A DNA stretch of 11,675 nt from an uncultured Eubacteriales bacterium (GTDB lineage Bacteria > Bacillota > Clostridia > UBA1381). Within the stretch, counting starts at the first letter, position 1; each line of letters begins with the position of its first letter. Positions 1 through 6,395 of this stretch are shown one piece after another. The DNA lies in contig CAJKHT010000085.1 of assembly GCA_905199755.1 (NCBI GenBank), forward strand, positions 1 through 11,675, read 5' to 3'. A program made the translations under genes and the position numbers. The notes under the pieces are model-generated. The model searched no databases and was not told the DNA's origin. It saw only the letters and a program-made list of their open reading frames with translations.

Positions 1-19
1 ATATATCATCTTGGAGGTT

Positions 20-58
20 TCGTAAAGAGTTTACACAAAATTCGGGGTTGACTCTATT
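20..58. mobile_element. Probable terminal inverted repeat of an IS256-family insertion sequence lying left of the window
   Basis: The stretch GTTTACACAAAATT followed by CGGGGTTGACTCT resembles the ends of IS256 (Mutator-like) elements as I remember them: TTTACACAA, then an AT stretch, then a short GC-richer tip. It sits directly against the stop codon of the last immunity gene, so the element would have inserted a few bases past the gene. AGAGT (26-30) and ACTCT (51-55) also form a small inverted repeat. The transposase would lie outside the window, so this rests on motif memory only. Confidence 0.4.
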
Positions 59-59
59 A

Positions 60-626
60 TTAAAACGTATTCTGAATCGGTTCTGATACTTCCCAACTTA
101 TTAGACGAATATTAAACTTTTCATAAGCTTCTTCTGCCTCATAACCAATTTTTCCAGTCTTGCCATCCGCAGTTTGAAACTCATAACTAACATAGTCAAA
201 ACCTTGAGCATCTCTTGCAAAAGGATTGGTGTTATCACCCATGTAATATGCAGCAGTTCCATAGTAAAAATATAATTCTAATATTGTTTGACCGAATTCA
301 TTTGTTACCTCTAATGGGCGCAAATTCAAAAGCGTAAGCTTTTCATTACCGCTTTTGAGCGTCGTTTTCCACCTACGAACCTTACCTGCTGTCCCACGAT
401 TCACAAACCCATCAAATTCACATATTATAGTATCCTCTATTACTTTTGTTTCGCCATCAATTTCATAAACTAATTTAAAAGGGAACTCTCCATATGTAAT
501 CTCTGGTTTTTCTGGATTTGGTCCAAATGAGAATATAGCACCACTTATAACTAATAAATAAAAAATACCAACCAATATCACCAAAGATACAATACTTATA
601 CTGATTATCAAAATCATTTTCTTCAT
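60..626 (-). CDS. Membrane-anchored candidate immunity protein for the lipase-type RHS tip
   Basis: This encodes 188 residues. Residues 4-30 form one hydrophobic segment after MKK, so the protein is probably anchored in the membrane with its C-terminal domain outside. It follows the lipase tip at once: the toxin stop TAA is part of a perfect TAAGGAGG ribosome binding site seven bases before this ATG, which argues for coupled translation and an immunity role. I recognise no named family. It is clearly a paralogue of the orphan gene at 3464-3979; both share YGEFPF or YEEFPF, LVYE, a DGxxxxxxxGKVR-WK-LKSG block, AAYYMGD or AKYYMGD, and a PIQN-F C-terminus. The immunity role is inferred from position and from the paralogy. 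A lipase targeting lipids would fit a membrane-tethered inhibitor. Confidence 0.7.
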   Translation of the reverse strand: MKKMILIISISIVSLVILVGIFYLLVISGAIFSFGPNPEKPEITYGEFPFKLVYEIDGETKVIEDTIICEFDGFVNRGTAGKVRRWKTTLKSGNEKLTLLNLRPLEVTNEFGQTILELYFYYGTAAYYMGDNTNPFARDAQGFDYVSYEFQTADGKTGKIGYEAEEAYEKFNIRLISWEVSEPIQNTF

Positions 627-637
627 CCAAAGCCTCC

Positions 638-1153
638 TTACAGCGCACGCTTAACTGCATCCATATAATGGTTTTTAATGGGCGCTGGAATTTTAATTTC
701 CCTACCGAATATACTCCAATCAACAGTCCAATATTGTGTAGGTAATAATGGTTGTGTAGTTCCAAATCTCGCATAACCAATTGCAGCTGATAAGACTTCC
801 CCATCAACGTAATAATTCTTAATTCCAGATTTATTAGTTTCAGTCAATCCGTATTTACTGAAATTAAAATTCGCCGCATTAAAAGTAATTGCATTTTTAT
901 TTGTAGCCGTAGCCGCGGCAATCGCTTCACCGCCTCCTTTTGAATGCCCAACAAATGTAATTTCTTGCGAATGTGAACCAACAAAACCCTTACTGTAATT
1001 TATAGCATCCCACATATCAGCTGATTTTGAACTCAAATAAGCTTCCGCATTATTAACCCAATTTTGTAAATTATCTGTACCCTTAAACACAATGACATAT
1101 TCCGAAGGATTTTCCCAGTCATCGCTATTCCTAATGTAGATGCCCATTTTCAT
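638..1153 (-). CDS. Lipase (class 3-like) toxin tip, separated from its RHS core by a frameshift
   Basis: This is the C-terminal part of an alpha/beta-hydrolase toxin tip. It carries the nucleophile elbow GHSKGG (Ser about residue 71 from the ATG at 1153), a likely acidic residue in YVDGEVLS and a likely histidine in NHYMDAV near the end. VFKGTDNLQNW upstream matches the AFxGT-type strand of class 3 / Mbeg1-like lipases found in polymorphic toxins. The N-terminal 42 residues of the domain (AEMADHIY, SGWRLIDV) lie in the frame that stops at 1150, one base out of register. The upstream TGA and this ATG overlap as ATGA, so re-initiation could in principle make this half alone. An open frame also runs back to a GTG at 1168. 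A lone half-domain lacking the first strands may not fold. The residues read as catalytic are intact. Confidence 0.65.
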   Translation of the reverse strand: MKMGIYIRNSDDWENPSEYVIVFKGTDNLQNWVNNAEAYLSSKSADMWDAINYSKGFVGSHSQEITFVGHSKGGGEAIAAATATNKNAITFNAANFNFSKYGLTETNKSGIKNYYVDGEVLSAAIGYARFGTTQPLLPTQYWTVDWSIFGREIKIPAPIKNHYMDAVKRAL

Positions 1154-1620
1154 ACTTTCACGCCCCACCAGACATCAATCAAACGCCAACCTGATACTAT
1201 TCTATCCTTTTTGTCGTTATTTTGATCCCAATGATAAATATGGTCAGCCATTTCAGCTGCTTCCTTGGTAGTCGGTGCCAGTCCGAACGGGTCGAAAAAC
1301 ATGATGGGATTATTATTTGCATACACATACCAGTTCGAGCCGTCCCGAGCAGGGTCCTCATTTATAAACCGTCCCGTTTCGGGGTTATAGTAACGGTTGC
1401 GCAGATACACCCAACCTGTTTCGGCATCATAGTATTCACCGCAGTAACGGAACGGATTTTCGTATGATTCGGACATTTCGGTTATTTCACCGAATGAATT
1501 ATATTCATATGCATTTGTCTGTGTACCCATAAGAAAATCATTTACACGAGTAACATCTCCGTGAATATTTTTTACGTATGTATAGTTATTTACGCTGAAA
1601 GCACCTTCGTCTGCATGCTG
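1150..1620 (-). pseudogene. RHS cassette D: beheaded RHS core end plus start of the lipase tip, frameshifted
   Basis: About 110 residues of RHS core end (HGDVTRVNDF, YRCGEYYD-type segment, GRFINEDPARDG) run to the core-closing DPFGL at 1279-1293. The lipase tip then begins at about 1278 and hits TGA at 1150-1152. Core homology starts near 1614-1620, directly after the immunity gene of cassette C, so the whole N-terminus, signal and most YD repeats are absent. The first in-frame ATG is at 1530, inside the core and without a ribosome binding site. A -1 shift near the GTATGAAAATG stretch restores the full tip into 638-1153. The core end here differs from the other copies (YANNNPIMFFDPFGL against YCKNNPVTFVDPWGL). 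It is most simply a decayed or silent cassette; a sequencing error at the shift cannot be excluded. Confidence 0.7.
1282..1614 (-). repeat. RHS core-end direct repeat, copy D
   Basis: This is the shortest copy of the core-end repeat present four times in the window. From CCAGTTCGAG (1330) to past 1570 it looks identical to copy B (6195 onward), including the GGCATCATAGTATTCACC variant, while the left 45 bp next to the tip have diverged. Such near-identical DNA between unrelated tips is what tip exchange by homologous recombination would use. Confidence 0.8.
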
Positions 1621-1631
1621 ATTGAGGCAAG

Positions 1632-2240
1632 TTATTCCATACCCAATTTATTGTAATTCTCTACCGCATCTTTTACTTTAAAATTATATTTACAATTGTC
1701 AACACTTAACCAGTCATTAAAGACATCTGCTCGGGCGACGGAATAAACCATTTGAACTTTTTGTTCATAAATCATATTTAAAATCTCATTTTCGCTTTTG
1801 CCGTTCTTCTTAATTACTATATATTGTCTCATTCCTGCTTGGCTCATAGCATCTGACGTAATACAATATATGCTGTCCCTTGGGTTAAATGTTTTTATCA
1901 TATTTCGCATATTCTTATCCGGTTTTATATAAAATTTCATTTCTTGTATGTCCTTATCCTCAGATAGGTTGTTTATTATGTAATACAACGATATAAACAT
2001 GTATTCAGCTGGCGATTTATCAATTTTCTTTTTTAATTCATCTAATTCATCTGACTGGTGAAATTCACTAAAATACATGTCATAATTTTGCGTTGGTTCT
2101 ATTTGAATGTCATTTATTTCAACAATAATCTTTTCATTGTAATATGTGTTTAAGCGATATTTGGTTATTCTAAATGCAATAAATGATATACATATAAGAA
2201 TAAATGTAAAAATGAATATTATAAGACTTTTCTTTGTCAT
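1632..2240 (-). CDS. Membrane-anchored candidate immunity protein for the amidase_6-like tip
   Basis: This encodes 202 residues with a short charged start (MTKKS), one transmembrane segment (about residues 6-25) and a hydrophilic remainder predicted to lie outside the membrane. I recognise no family. The gene starts 11 bases after the cassette C stop. That stop TAA runs into GGAG, which serves as ribosome binding site about eight bases before the ATG, so translation is probably coupled. Position and anchoring suggest it protects the cell from the cysteine-hydrolase tip encoded just upstream. The gene is noticeably more AT-rich than the RHS core, as usual for exchanged tip/immunity pairs. The next RHS fragment (cassette D) begins within about 15 bp of its stop codon. 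Confidence 0.65.
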   Translation of the reverse strand: MTKKSLIIFIFTFILICISFIAFRITKYRLNTYYNEKIIVEINDIQIEPTQNYDMYFSEFHQSDELDELKKKIDKSPAEYMFISLYYIINNLSEDKDIQEMKFYIKPDKNMRNMIKTFNPRDSIYCITSDAMSQAGMRQYIVIKKNGKSENEILNMIYEQKVQMVYSVARADVFNDWLSVDNCKYNFKVKDAVENYNKLGME

Positions 2241-2251
2241 ATTTATTCTCC

Positions 2252-3418
2252 TTATGCGTCATCTCTTATTCGAACTATATATACATATTGAAAATCTTCA
2301 GGGCTTTTTTTGTTATCAAGATAGGTTCCTAAGTCGCCGTCGTTTTTATCATCATCATGTTGTGCATATTTTATTCTACCATTGTCAGTAGAGACGATTA
2401 TGGCAGTATGTCCCATTTTCAAGTCTTTAGGATTTTGAAAATACATAACATCACCTGGCCTGATGCCATATAAATCAATCGCAGCAGAAATCCATTTTGA
2501 TTCATGAATGCAGATAGCATTTCCATTTGCATAATTAGAATTGGGAAATTCACCTGTACAATTTGTGAATGCTTTAAATTGCTCCTCTGATACTGTCCAT
2601 GTTTTAGAATAACTTCCTTTTACGTATTTTCTACTACCATAGGTAAGCCTGTAATACCAGTCATCAGAACTATGTAACTTCCCGGCAACTAAGCACCAAG
2701 ATATAAAATTAGTGCAATCTTGTTCAAAACGCACAGGTGGCTTCCTATCATCGAAATTTTGTGCCCACTCACTCTTTCTACTAAAAATTGAATATTTCAT
2801 AGCATAGTCCACGGCAGCCCATCTATCATACAACCCCCATGGATCAACAAACGTCACCGGGTTATTTTTGCAATAGGTATACCAGTTCGAGCCGTCCCGA
2901 GCAGGGTCCTCATTTATAAACCGTCCCGTTGCGGGATCATAGTAGCGATTTCGCAGATACACCCAACCTGTTTCGGAATCATAGTATTCGCCGCAGTAAC
3001 GGAACGGATTTTCGTATGATTCGGACATTTCGGTTATTTCACCGAATGAATTATATTCATATGCATTTGTCTGTGTACCCATAAGAAAATCATTTACACG
3101 AGTAACATCTCCGTGAATATTTTTTACATATGTATAGTCATTTGCACTGAAAGCGATTCCGTCCGTTCCGTAAACATATTGTCTGTCCGCTGCAAGGTCT
3201 GTTCCTGCATTTGTACGCTCAAGGCACATGTTTCCTCTGTCCCATGCATATTCTGTTCGTATACCGTTTACTGTTTTGCTCTTTCTGAGTCCGTCGGCAT
3301 TATATTCATACGAAATTTCCAAACCGTCTTTTTCGGCTTCAATGAGGCGATTGGAAGCATCATATATATATTGCTCCACTGTAACATCGGTTCCGTCAAT
3401 AATCTGTCTGCTTTCCAT
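2252..3418 (-). CDS. RHS cassette C: truncated RHS core with an amidase_6-like cysteine hydrolase tip
   Basis: Core homology begins at 3426 and the first ATG is 3418 (MESRQIIDG), which is internal to cassette A's reading frame and has no ribosome binding site, so this is a beheaded RHS gene. Residues 1-196 are RHS core with YD repeats (YIYDASNRL, YEYNADGLRKS) ending in DPWGL. The remaining 192 residues are the tip. It opens with YDRWAAVDYAMKY and holds EQDCTNFISWC (Cys39 of the tip), KMGHTAIIV (His141) and KYAQHDDD (His158), the pattern of the putative amidase domain (Amidase_6), a papain-like cysteine hydrolase thought to act on cell wall or peptide bonds. The key residues look intact. The immunity gene follows 11 bases on. 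Without the N-terminal delivery part the protein is unlikely to be exported; it may be a stored tip. Confidence 0.8.
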   Translation of the reverse strand: MESRQIIDGTDVTVEQYIYDASNRLIEAEKDGLEISYEYNADGLRKSKTVNGIRTEYAWDRGNMCLERTNAGTDLAADRQYVYGTDGIAFSANDYTYVKNIHGDVTRVNDFLMGTQTNAYEYNSFGEITEMSESYENPFRYCGEYYDSETGWVYLRNRYYDPATGRFINEDPARDGSNWYTYCKNNPVTFVDPWGLYDRWAAVDYAMKYSIFSRKSEWAQNFDDRKPPVRFEQDCTNFISWCLVAGKLHSSDDWYYRLTYGSRKYVKGSYSKTWTVSEEQFKAFTNCTGEFPNSNYANGNAICIHESKWISAAIDLYGIRPGDVMYFQNPKDLKMGHTAIIVSTDNGRIKYAQHDDDKNDGDLGTYLDNKKSPEDFQYVYIVRIRDDA

Positions 3419-3426
3419 ATTACCGT
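2835..3426 (-). repeat. RHS core-end direct repeat, copy C
   Basis: These 592 bp align without gaps to 7764-8355 in cassette A. The two copies look identical from about 2960 to 3426. Differences cluster around 2875-2950, where copy C has GTTGCGGGATCATAGTAGCGATTTCGC in place of the sequence shared by copies A, B and D. Identity ends sharply after ACCGT at 3426, which marks the recombination junction. Confidence 0.85.
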
Positions 3427-3463
3427 GTCAATATTTTTAATATGTATGACACGCCATATACGA

Positions 3464-3979
3464 TCACTGAAAACTATTTTGAATTGGTGAACGTATACTC
3501 CAGCTTTTTATTATAATACCATATTTATTGGATAATTCATTGTCAAATATAAATTGTTGACTTTTAGTACCATCTTGATACTTTGTTTCACATATAATAT
3601 TCGGAGAAAAGGTATGATTATTGTAATCTCCCATATAGTATTTTGCAGGTCCTATATCGTAATATATAGTCACATTATCATAAGATAATAATACTACATT
3701 TTGCTTACCGCTTTTTAAGAACGATTTCCATTTTCTGACTTTACCACTGTTTTCGGATATACCAATGCCGTCGTATTGGCATACAAGGGTATCCTTGATG
3801 GTATATTCTTCGTTTTTCATTTCATAAACCAACTCAAAAGGGAATTCTTCATATTTTATTTTAGGTTTATTCGGTGTTTCACCTATGCAATACCCTACAA
3901 ATAGTACAAGCCATGGCAGAATAGCATAAATTAATATAGGAATTAAGATAACTAGAATAATAATGCTCAATTTTCTCAT
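3464..3979 (-). CDS. Orphan candidate immunity protein, paralogue of the lipase immunity gene
   Basis: This encodes 171 residues with one N-terminal hydrophobic segment (about residues 4-31). The rest matches the 60-626 product block by block: YEEFPFELVYE, IKDTLVCQYDG, SGKVRKWKSFLKSG, AKYYMGD, and a C-terminus PIQNSFQ. No toxin precedes it. Upstream lie a hairpin and the plus-strand RNA island, so it is an orphan immunity gene whose partner was lost or replaced. Its lipase-associated paralogue suggests that the partner was a related lipase tip. A modest GTGGG ribosome binding site lies about six bases before the ATG. It could still protect the cell against siblings carrying the lost tip. Downstream, 37 bases separate it from the cassette C core junction. 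Confidence 0.6.
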   Translation of the reverse strand: MRKLSIIILVILIPILIYAILPWLVLFVGYCIGETPNKPKIKYEEFPFELVYEMKNEEYTIKDTLVCQYDGIGISENSGKVRKWKSFLKSGKQNVVLLSYDNVTIYYDIGPAKYYMGDYNNHTFSPNIICETKYQDGTKSQQFIFDNELSNKYGIIIKSWSIRSPIQNSFQ

Positions 3980-3991
3980 TTATACCCACGT

Positions 3992-4030
3992 ATAATAAAA
4001 ATCAGTCAGAAAGGGGCTAATTTTTATTAT
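3992..4030. repeat. AT-rich inverted repeat at the edge of the plus-strand island
   Basis: Left arm 3992-4005 (ATAATAAAAATCAG) and right arm 4017-4030 (CTAATTTTTATTAT) pair over 14 positions with one mismatch around an 11-base loop. It lies just upstream of the orphan immunity gene start on the minus strand and about 30 bp before the plus-strand promoter. It could be a terminator-like hairpin or the boundary of an inserted segment. No clear U-tract decides the direction. Confidence 0.5.
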
Positions 4031-4056
4031 TTCTCCCTTCTTTAAAATTTGTTATA

Positions 4057-4085
4057 TTTGCAGGATTAGCTACCTGCGGTATAAT
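4057..4085 (+). promoter_or_regulatory. Sigma-A-like promoter of the plus-strand RNA leader
   Basis: A perfect TATAAT (4080-4085) follows TTTGCA (4057-4062, four of six matches) at 17 bp. Transcription would start near 4092, two bases before the first base of the closing stem of the structured RNA, which supports the assignment. A small GCAGG/CCTGC inverted repeat (4060-4077) fills the spacer and could be an operator. Confidence 0.5.
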
Positions 4086-4091
4086 AAAGAC

Positions 4092-4272
4092 AAGCACTGT
4101 GGATTTGTATCTATTTTCTTACAGCTTAGACTGGTTCGAGGTGACTCAAACCACAGTGGTTTGTCTGAAATGGTAATTAGTTAGTTAACGCTTTGACGTT
4201 TCTATTTGCGTGAATACATTGGCAAGCCGTCTGTGGAAAACAGCAGTGCAAAAATATTAAAAGGAGGAAACC
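4092..4272 (+). ncRNA. Structured RNA leader of unknown family, ending in a strong ribosome binding site
   Basis: No open frame explains this stretch, but it folds well on paper. GCACTG (4094-4099) pairs with CAGTGC (4244-4249) as a closing stem. GGTTCGAG (4133-4140) and CTCAAACC (4145-4152) form a stem with one mismatch, capped by GTGA, a GNRA tetraloop. CTGT/ACAG (4231-4234, 4240-4243) closes GGAAA right beside the closing stem. AACG/CGTT (4187-4190, 4197-4200) and TTGC/GCAA (4206-4209, 4222-4225) add small hairpins. An alternative pairing exists: CAAACCAC (4147-4154) can pair with GTGGTTTG (4156-4163), or with ACTGTGGATTTG (4096-4107) with one bulge, as in a switch. AAGGAGG (4261-4267) and ATG (4273) follow. 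A 5' leader or stand-alone ncRNA is likely. The raiA motif and the 5' RNAs of IscB elements are candidates I cannot confirm from sequence alone. Confidence 0.5.
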
Positions 4273-4277
4273 ATGTA

Positions 4278-4424
4278 TTACATTGGTAAAGAAAATTTAC
4301 CGTTTCCGACTGTGTATACTATATCTTTACCCGCACCATTCGGATACCACTCCGGATTCAATCTGTTTCCGCAAGCACTTGTTATGGCAATAAGAAGTAA
4401 AGAGAGAATAAATATTTTTTTCAT
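4278..4424 (-). pseudogene. N-terminal fragment of an immunity-type lipoprotein
   Basis: This is a 48-codon frame. The first 18 residues are a textbook lipoprotein signal (MKK, a hydrophobic run, then the lipobox ITSAC with Cys18). The rest is NPEWYPNGAGKDIVY and VGNGKF, and it stops abruptly after SLPM. It starts 12 bases after the stop of the lipoprotein gene at 4437-4841, so it would be translated from the same message. The frame ends within five bases of the RBS-ATG of the plus-strand island, which suggests the gene was cut when that island or a rearrangement arrived. A complete small lipoprotein is possible but less likely, given the abrupt end. The signal peptide shows that minus is the coding strand here and that the overlapping plus-strand frame is a shadow. 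Confidence 0.55.
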
Positions 4425-4436
4425 AGGAAATCACTA

Positions 4437-4841
4437 CTATTCAACATTAGGATCCGGAGATGTTCTATACCATTTTTCAGGAATATCATACTGCCATTCC
4501 TTGGCTTTATCCTGCATTTCTTCTACACTTTCAAACGGGCCGTAAAGCTTTTGCTCCTCAGTGTCCAATGCATAGTATTTTTCTTTAAGAATGCAGTTTT
4601 CGGAAATATCATCAACATTCCGTGTAAACACATACCTATCATTATATGAAAATTCCTTTACAAATGATGGAATTTCAGCATCAACCGTTTCTTCTCCTAC
4701 ATACTTAATTATAATATCCTCTGAATTTATTCGCCACACCTCATAATCATTAGGAAGGGTATAATTCCAATCACTGATACCGGCACAAGATATCAAAAGC
4801 AACATTACAATTAAACTAATGAATATAAACATTTTCTGCAT
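4437..4841 (-). CDS. Lipoprotein immunity candidate resembling the DUF3997 family
   Basis: This encodes 134 residues. The signal peptide ends in the lipobox LISC (Cys19), so the mature protein is lipid-anchored outside the membrane. The mature part reads WNYTLPNDYEVWRIN, then IPSFVKEFSYNDRYVF, then YYALDTEEQKLYGPF. This order resembles DUF3997 lipoproteins as I know them (sugar-free YxLPNgY start, DRY in the middle, yGP near the end). The ATG lies three bases after the stop of a toxin-tail remnant (4845-4923), and AAGAAGGG in that tail provides the ribosome binding site. This is the same tight toxin-immunity spacing seen elsewhere in the array. It is therefore probably the immunity gene of a toxin that has been deleted apart from its last residues. 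Confidence 0.6.
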   Translation of the reverse strand: MQKMFIFISLIVMLLLISCAGISDWNYTLPNDYEVWRINSEDIIIKYVGEETVDAEIPSFVKEFSYNDRYVFTRNVDDISENCILKEKYYALDTEEQKLYGPFESVEEMQDKAKEWQYDIPEKWYRTSPDPNVE

Positions 4842-4844
4842 TTT

Positions 4845-4923
4845 TTATAGTCCCTTCTTAAACTGATAGCTCCAAAAGAATGGAGTAAGGTTGCCTTTTT
4901 TCTGCATATCGTATCCCCAATTC
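4845..4923 (-). pseudogene. C-terminal tail remnant of a lost RHS toxin tip
   Basis: Directly after the stop of the Ntox44 immunity gene, an open frame of about 25 codons ends in NLTPFFWSYQFKKGL and TAA at 4845-4847, three bases before the next immunity ATG. The frame stays open back to an ATG near 4963, but that part overlaps the immunity gene and is probably chance. The aromatic-rich tail and the toxin-like spacing suggest the last residues of a tip whose body and RHS core were deleted. No family can be assigned from so short a piece. Confidence 0.45.
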
Positions 4924-5436
4924 TTAATCATATATTGTTTTATTATAATACCATCCAAGGTCATTTATTTTTTTAGTTATTATCTTTTTTGCATTAATTT
5001 CAGATAAATCGGGCTCTTCGTAAGGGGAATATAGCAACCCTACGCTTTTGTTAAATGATCCCTTGGTCTGAAAACACAGATAATTATACTCTTTTAAAAT
5101 CCTGACAAATCCTTGCTTTTTTAATGTTTCAATGCATTTAAGCAGATTATTATCTGTAATAGTATAAGAGGTATTGATGAACCCGTCATCAACCTCATTC
5201 TTTTCAGAACATTCTATCTTATTTATTGCATCATAAATTTCAATTCTGATAATATCATATTGTTCATATTGCGGATTGTTCAGATATTCGCATATTAATG
5301 TAATTTGATTACTGCATTTGTTGTATTTTTGTTTTATCCCAACTGGTACTTCCGAGAAATACAATATAGATATATATACTATAATAAAGCAAAAACTTAA
5401 ACTGCAAATAATATGCAACTTATTTTTATGTATCAT
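4924..5436 (-). CDS. Membrane-anchored candidate immunity protein for the Ntox44-like tip
   Basis: This encodes 170 residues from the ATG at 5434-5436 (MIHKNKLHIIC). That ATG overlaps the toxin stop as ATGA, a classic sign of coupled translation, with GAGG about a dozen bases upstream. A start 42 bases earlier (5478) is open but would overlap the toxin. Residues 7-27 are hydrophobic and probably a membrane anchor. The soluble part has alternating charged and hydrophobic stretches (QYDIIRIEIYDAINKIE) and ends NDLGWYYNKTIYD. I recognise no named immunity family. An anchored immunity protein is notable because Ntox44 toxins are predicted to be RNases acting in the cytoplasm; the extracytoplasmic orientation is only inferred from the N-terminus, and the opposite topology is possible. 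Confidence 0.65.
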   Translation of the reverse strand: MIHKNKLHIICSLSFCFIIVYISILYFSEVPVGIKQKYNKCSNQITLICEYLNNPQYEQYDIIRIEIYDAINKIECSEKNEVDDGFINTSYTITDNNLLKCIETLKKQGFVRILKEYNYLCFQTKGSFNKSVGLLYSPYEEPDLSEINAKKIITKKINDLGWYYNKTIYD

Positions 5437-6395
5437 TGTACGCCAAACCTCACTTGTATATTTTTCCCTGTATACCAATCAACTCCTAACTGAACATATC
5501 TTTCATCTAAAAATTCATTTTTGAAATCAGATAATCCATGATTTGCAATATGGTATAGAAAAGAGCCGCTCTTTAAAGCTGTACTGGAAAATCCGGCAGC
5601 TTTTCCTAAATAACCATATGTTATATTTCCAATATCATCTATTACAACAGGGCGACCATAAAAGAATACTGTTTTATTATAAGTGTTTTGTGATATCCCT
5701 AATGTTTTAGACCATATTTCTGCATTTCGCTTTACATTCCATGGACCTTGATTTTTTACTTGCTTTATAAACCAATCCGAATCCAATTTATGATTTTCGA
5801 AATCAGCAGTTGAATTTACTACGGCTGATGTGACTGGTGAAGATATATCAAAATATTGCTTTAATCCGCCGTTTATAATTTGAACCCCAGCATTAATATC
5901 TTCTTGTGTTCGATATATCAATCCCAGTGAACTCCATGTTTGAACACCAACAACACCCCAATCTGAACCGGTATTTCCAAGACCCATTTGATTCTTATAA
6001 GCGTTTACTGCATTAAGTGTTTGCTGCCCAAAGTAACCATCAATTGCACCGGAATAGTAACCCAACCATGCCAATTCATTTTGCATGACTTGTACATCTA
6101 TATTATAGTCTCTATTTGATTTTAACCTGTCATTGTAATCGAACAACCCCCATGGATCAACAAACGTAACCGGGTTATTTTTGCAATAGACATACCAGTT
6201 CGAGCCGTCCCGAGCAGGGTCCTCATTTATAAACCGTCCCGTTTCGGGGTTATAGTAACGGTTGCGCAGATACACCCAACCTGTTTCGGCATCATAGTAT
6301 TCACCGCAGTAACGGAACGGATTTTCGTATGATTCGGACATTTCGGTTATTTCACCGAATGAATTATATTCATATGCATTTGTCTGTGTACCCAT
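5433..6395 (-). CDS. RHS cassette B: truncated RHS core, peptidoglycan-binding domain and Ntox44-like toxin tip
   Basis: Core homology starts near 6487-6493; an in-frame TAA lies just upstream, so no true start exists. The only early ATG is 6395, which is internal and lacks a ribosome binding site. After core segments (GEITEMSESY, GRFINEDPARDG) the core closes with DPWGL (6144-6158). The 236-residue tip has two parts. Residues 15-75 are a PG_binding_1 domain (VQVMQNELAWLGYY, IDGYFGQQT, AVNAYKNQMGL). Residues about 120-195 match polymorphic toxin type 44 (Ntox44): DSDWFIKQVKNQGPWNVKR, then GRPVVIDDIGNITYGYLG and KAAGFS. Ntox44 is predicted to be a nuclease that attacks RNA. The last 40 residues end GVDWYTGKNIQVRFGVQ. 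The TGA overlaps the immunity ATG. Confidence 0.8.
   Translation of the reverse strand: MGTQTNAYEYNSFGEITEMSESYENPFRYCGEYYDAETGWVYLRNRYYNPETGRFINEDPARDGSNWYVYCKNNPVTFVDPWGLFDYNDRLKSNRDYNIDVQVMQNELAWLGYYSGAIDGYFGQQTLNAVNAYKNQMGLGNTGSDWGVVGVQTWSSLGLIYRTQEDINAGVQIINGGLKQYFDISSPVTSAVVNSTADFENHKLDSDWFIKQVKNQGPWNVKRNAEIWSKTLGISQNTYNKTVFFYGRPVVIDDIGNITYGYLGKAAGFSSTALKSGSFLYHIANHGLSDFKNEFLDERYVQLGVDWYTGKNIQVRFGVQ

Noticed and set aside
3113..3490. Plus-strand frame nearly identical to another at 8042-8410
   Set aside because: Both are shadows of the duplicated RHS core on the other strand; their identity only reflects the core repeat.
4060..4085. PreQ1-like hairpin GCAGG-ATTAGCTA-CCTGC followed by an A-rich tail
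   Set aside because: The tail lacks the CUAA-type partner for the loop, and the stretch is better explained as promoter spacer plus -10 box.
4092..4272. T-box, cobalamin, SAM or TPP riboswitch, or tRNA T-arm (GGTTCGAG)
   Set aside because: None of the conserved boxes of these riboswitches is present, and the bases flanking GGTTCGAG do not form a T-stem or any acceptor stem.
4273..4545. Plus-strand frame of 90 codons behind a perfect AAGGAGG
   Set aside because: It runs antisense through a clear lipoprotein signal peptide (4278-4424) and into the end of the 4437-4841 gene, and its sequence has no protein-like features. The ribosome binding site is real but the original gene is gone.
5437..5478. 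Upstream start for the Ntox44 immunity gene
   Set aside because: It would overlap the toxin gene by 46 bases; the ATGA at 5433-5436 explains the start better.
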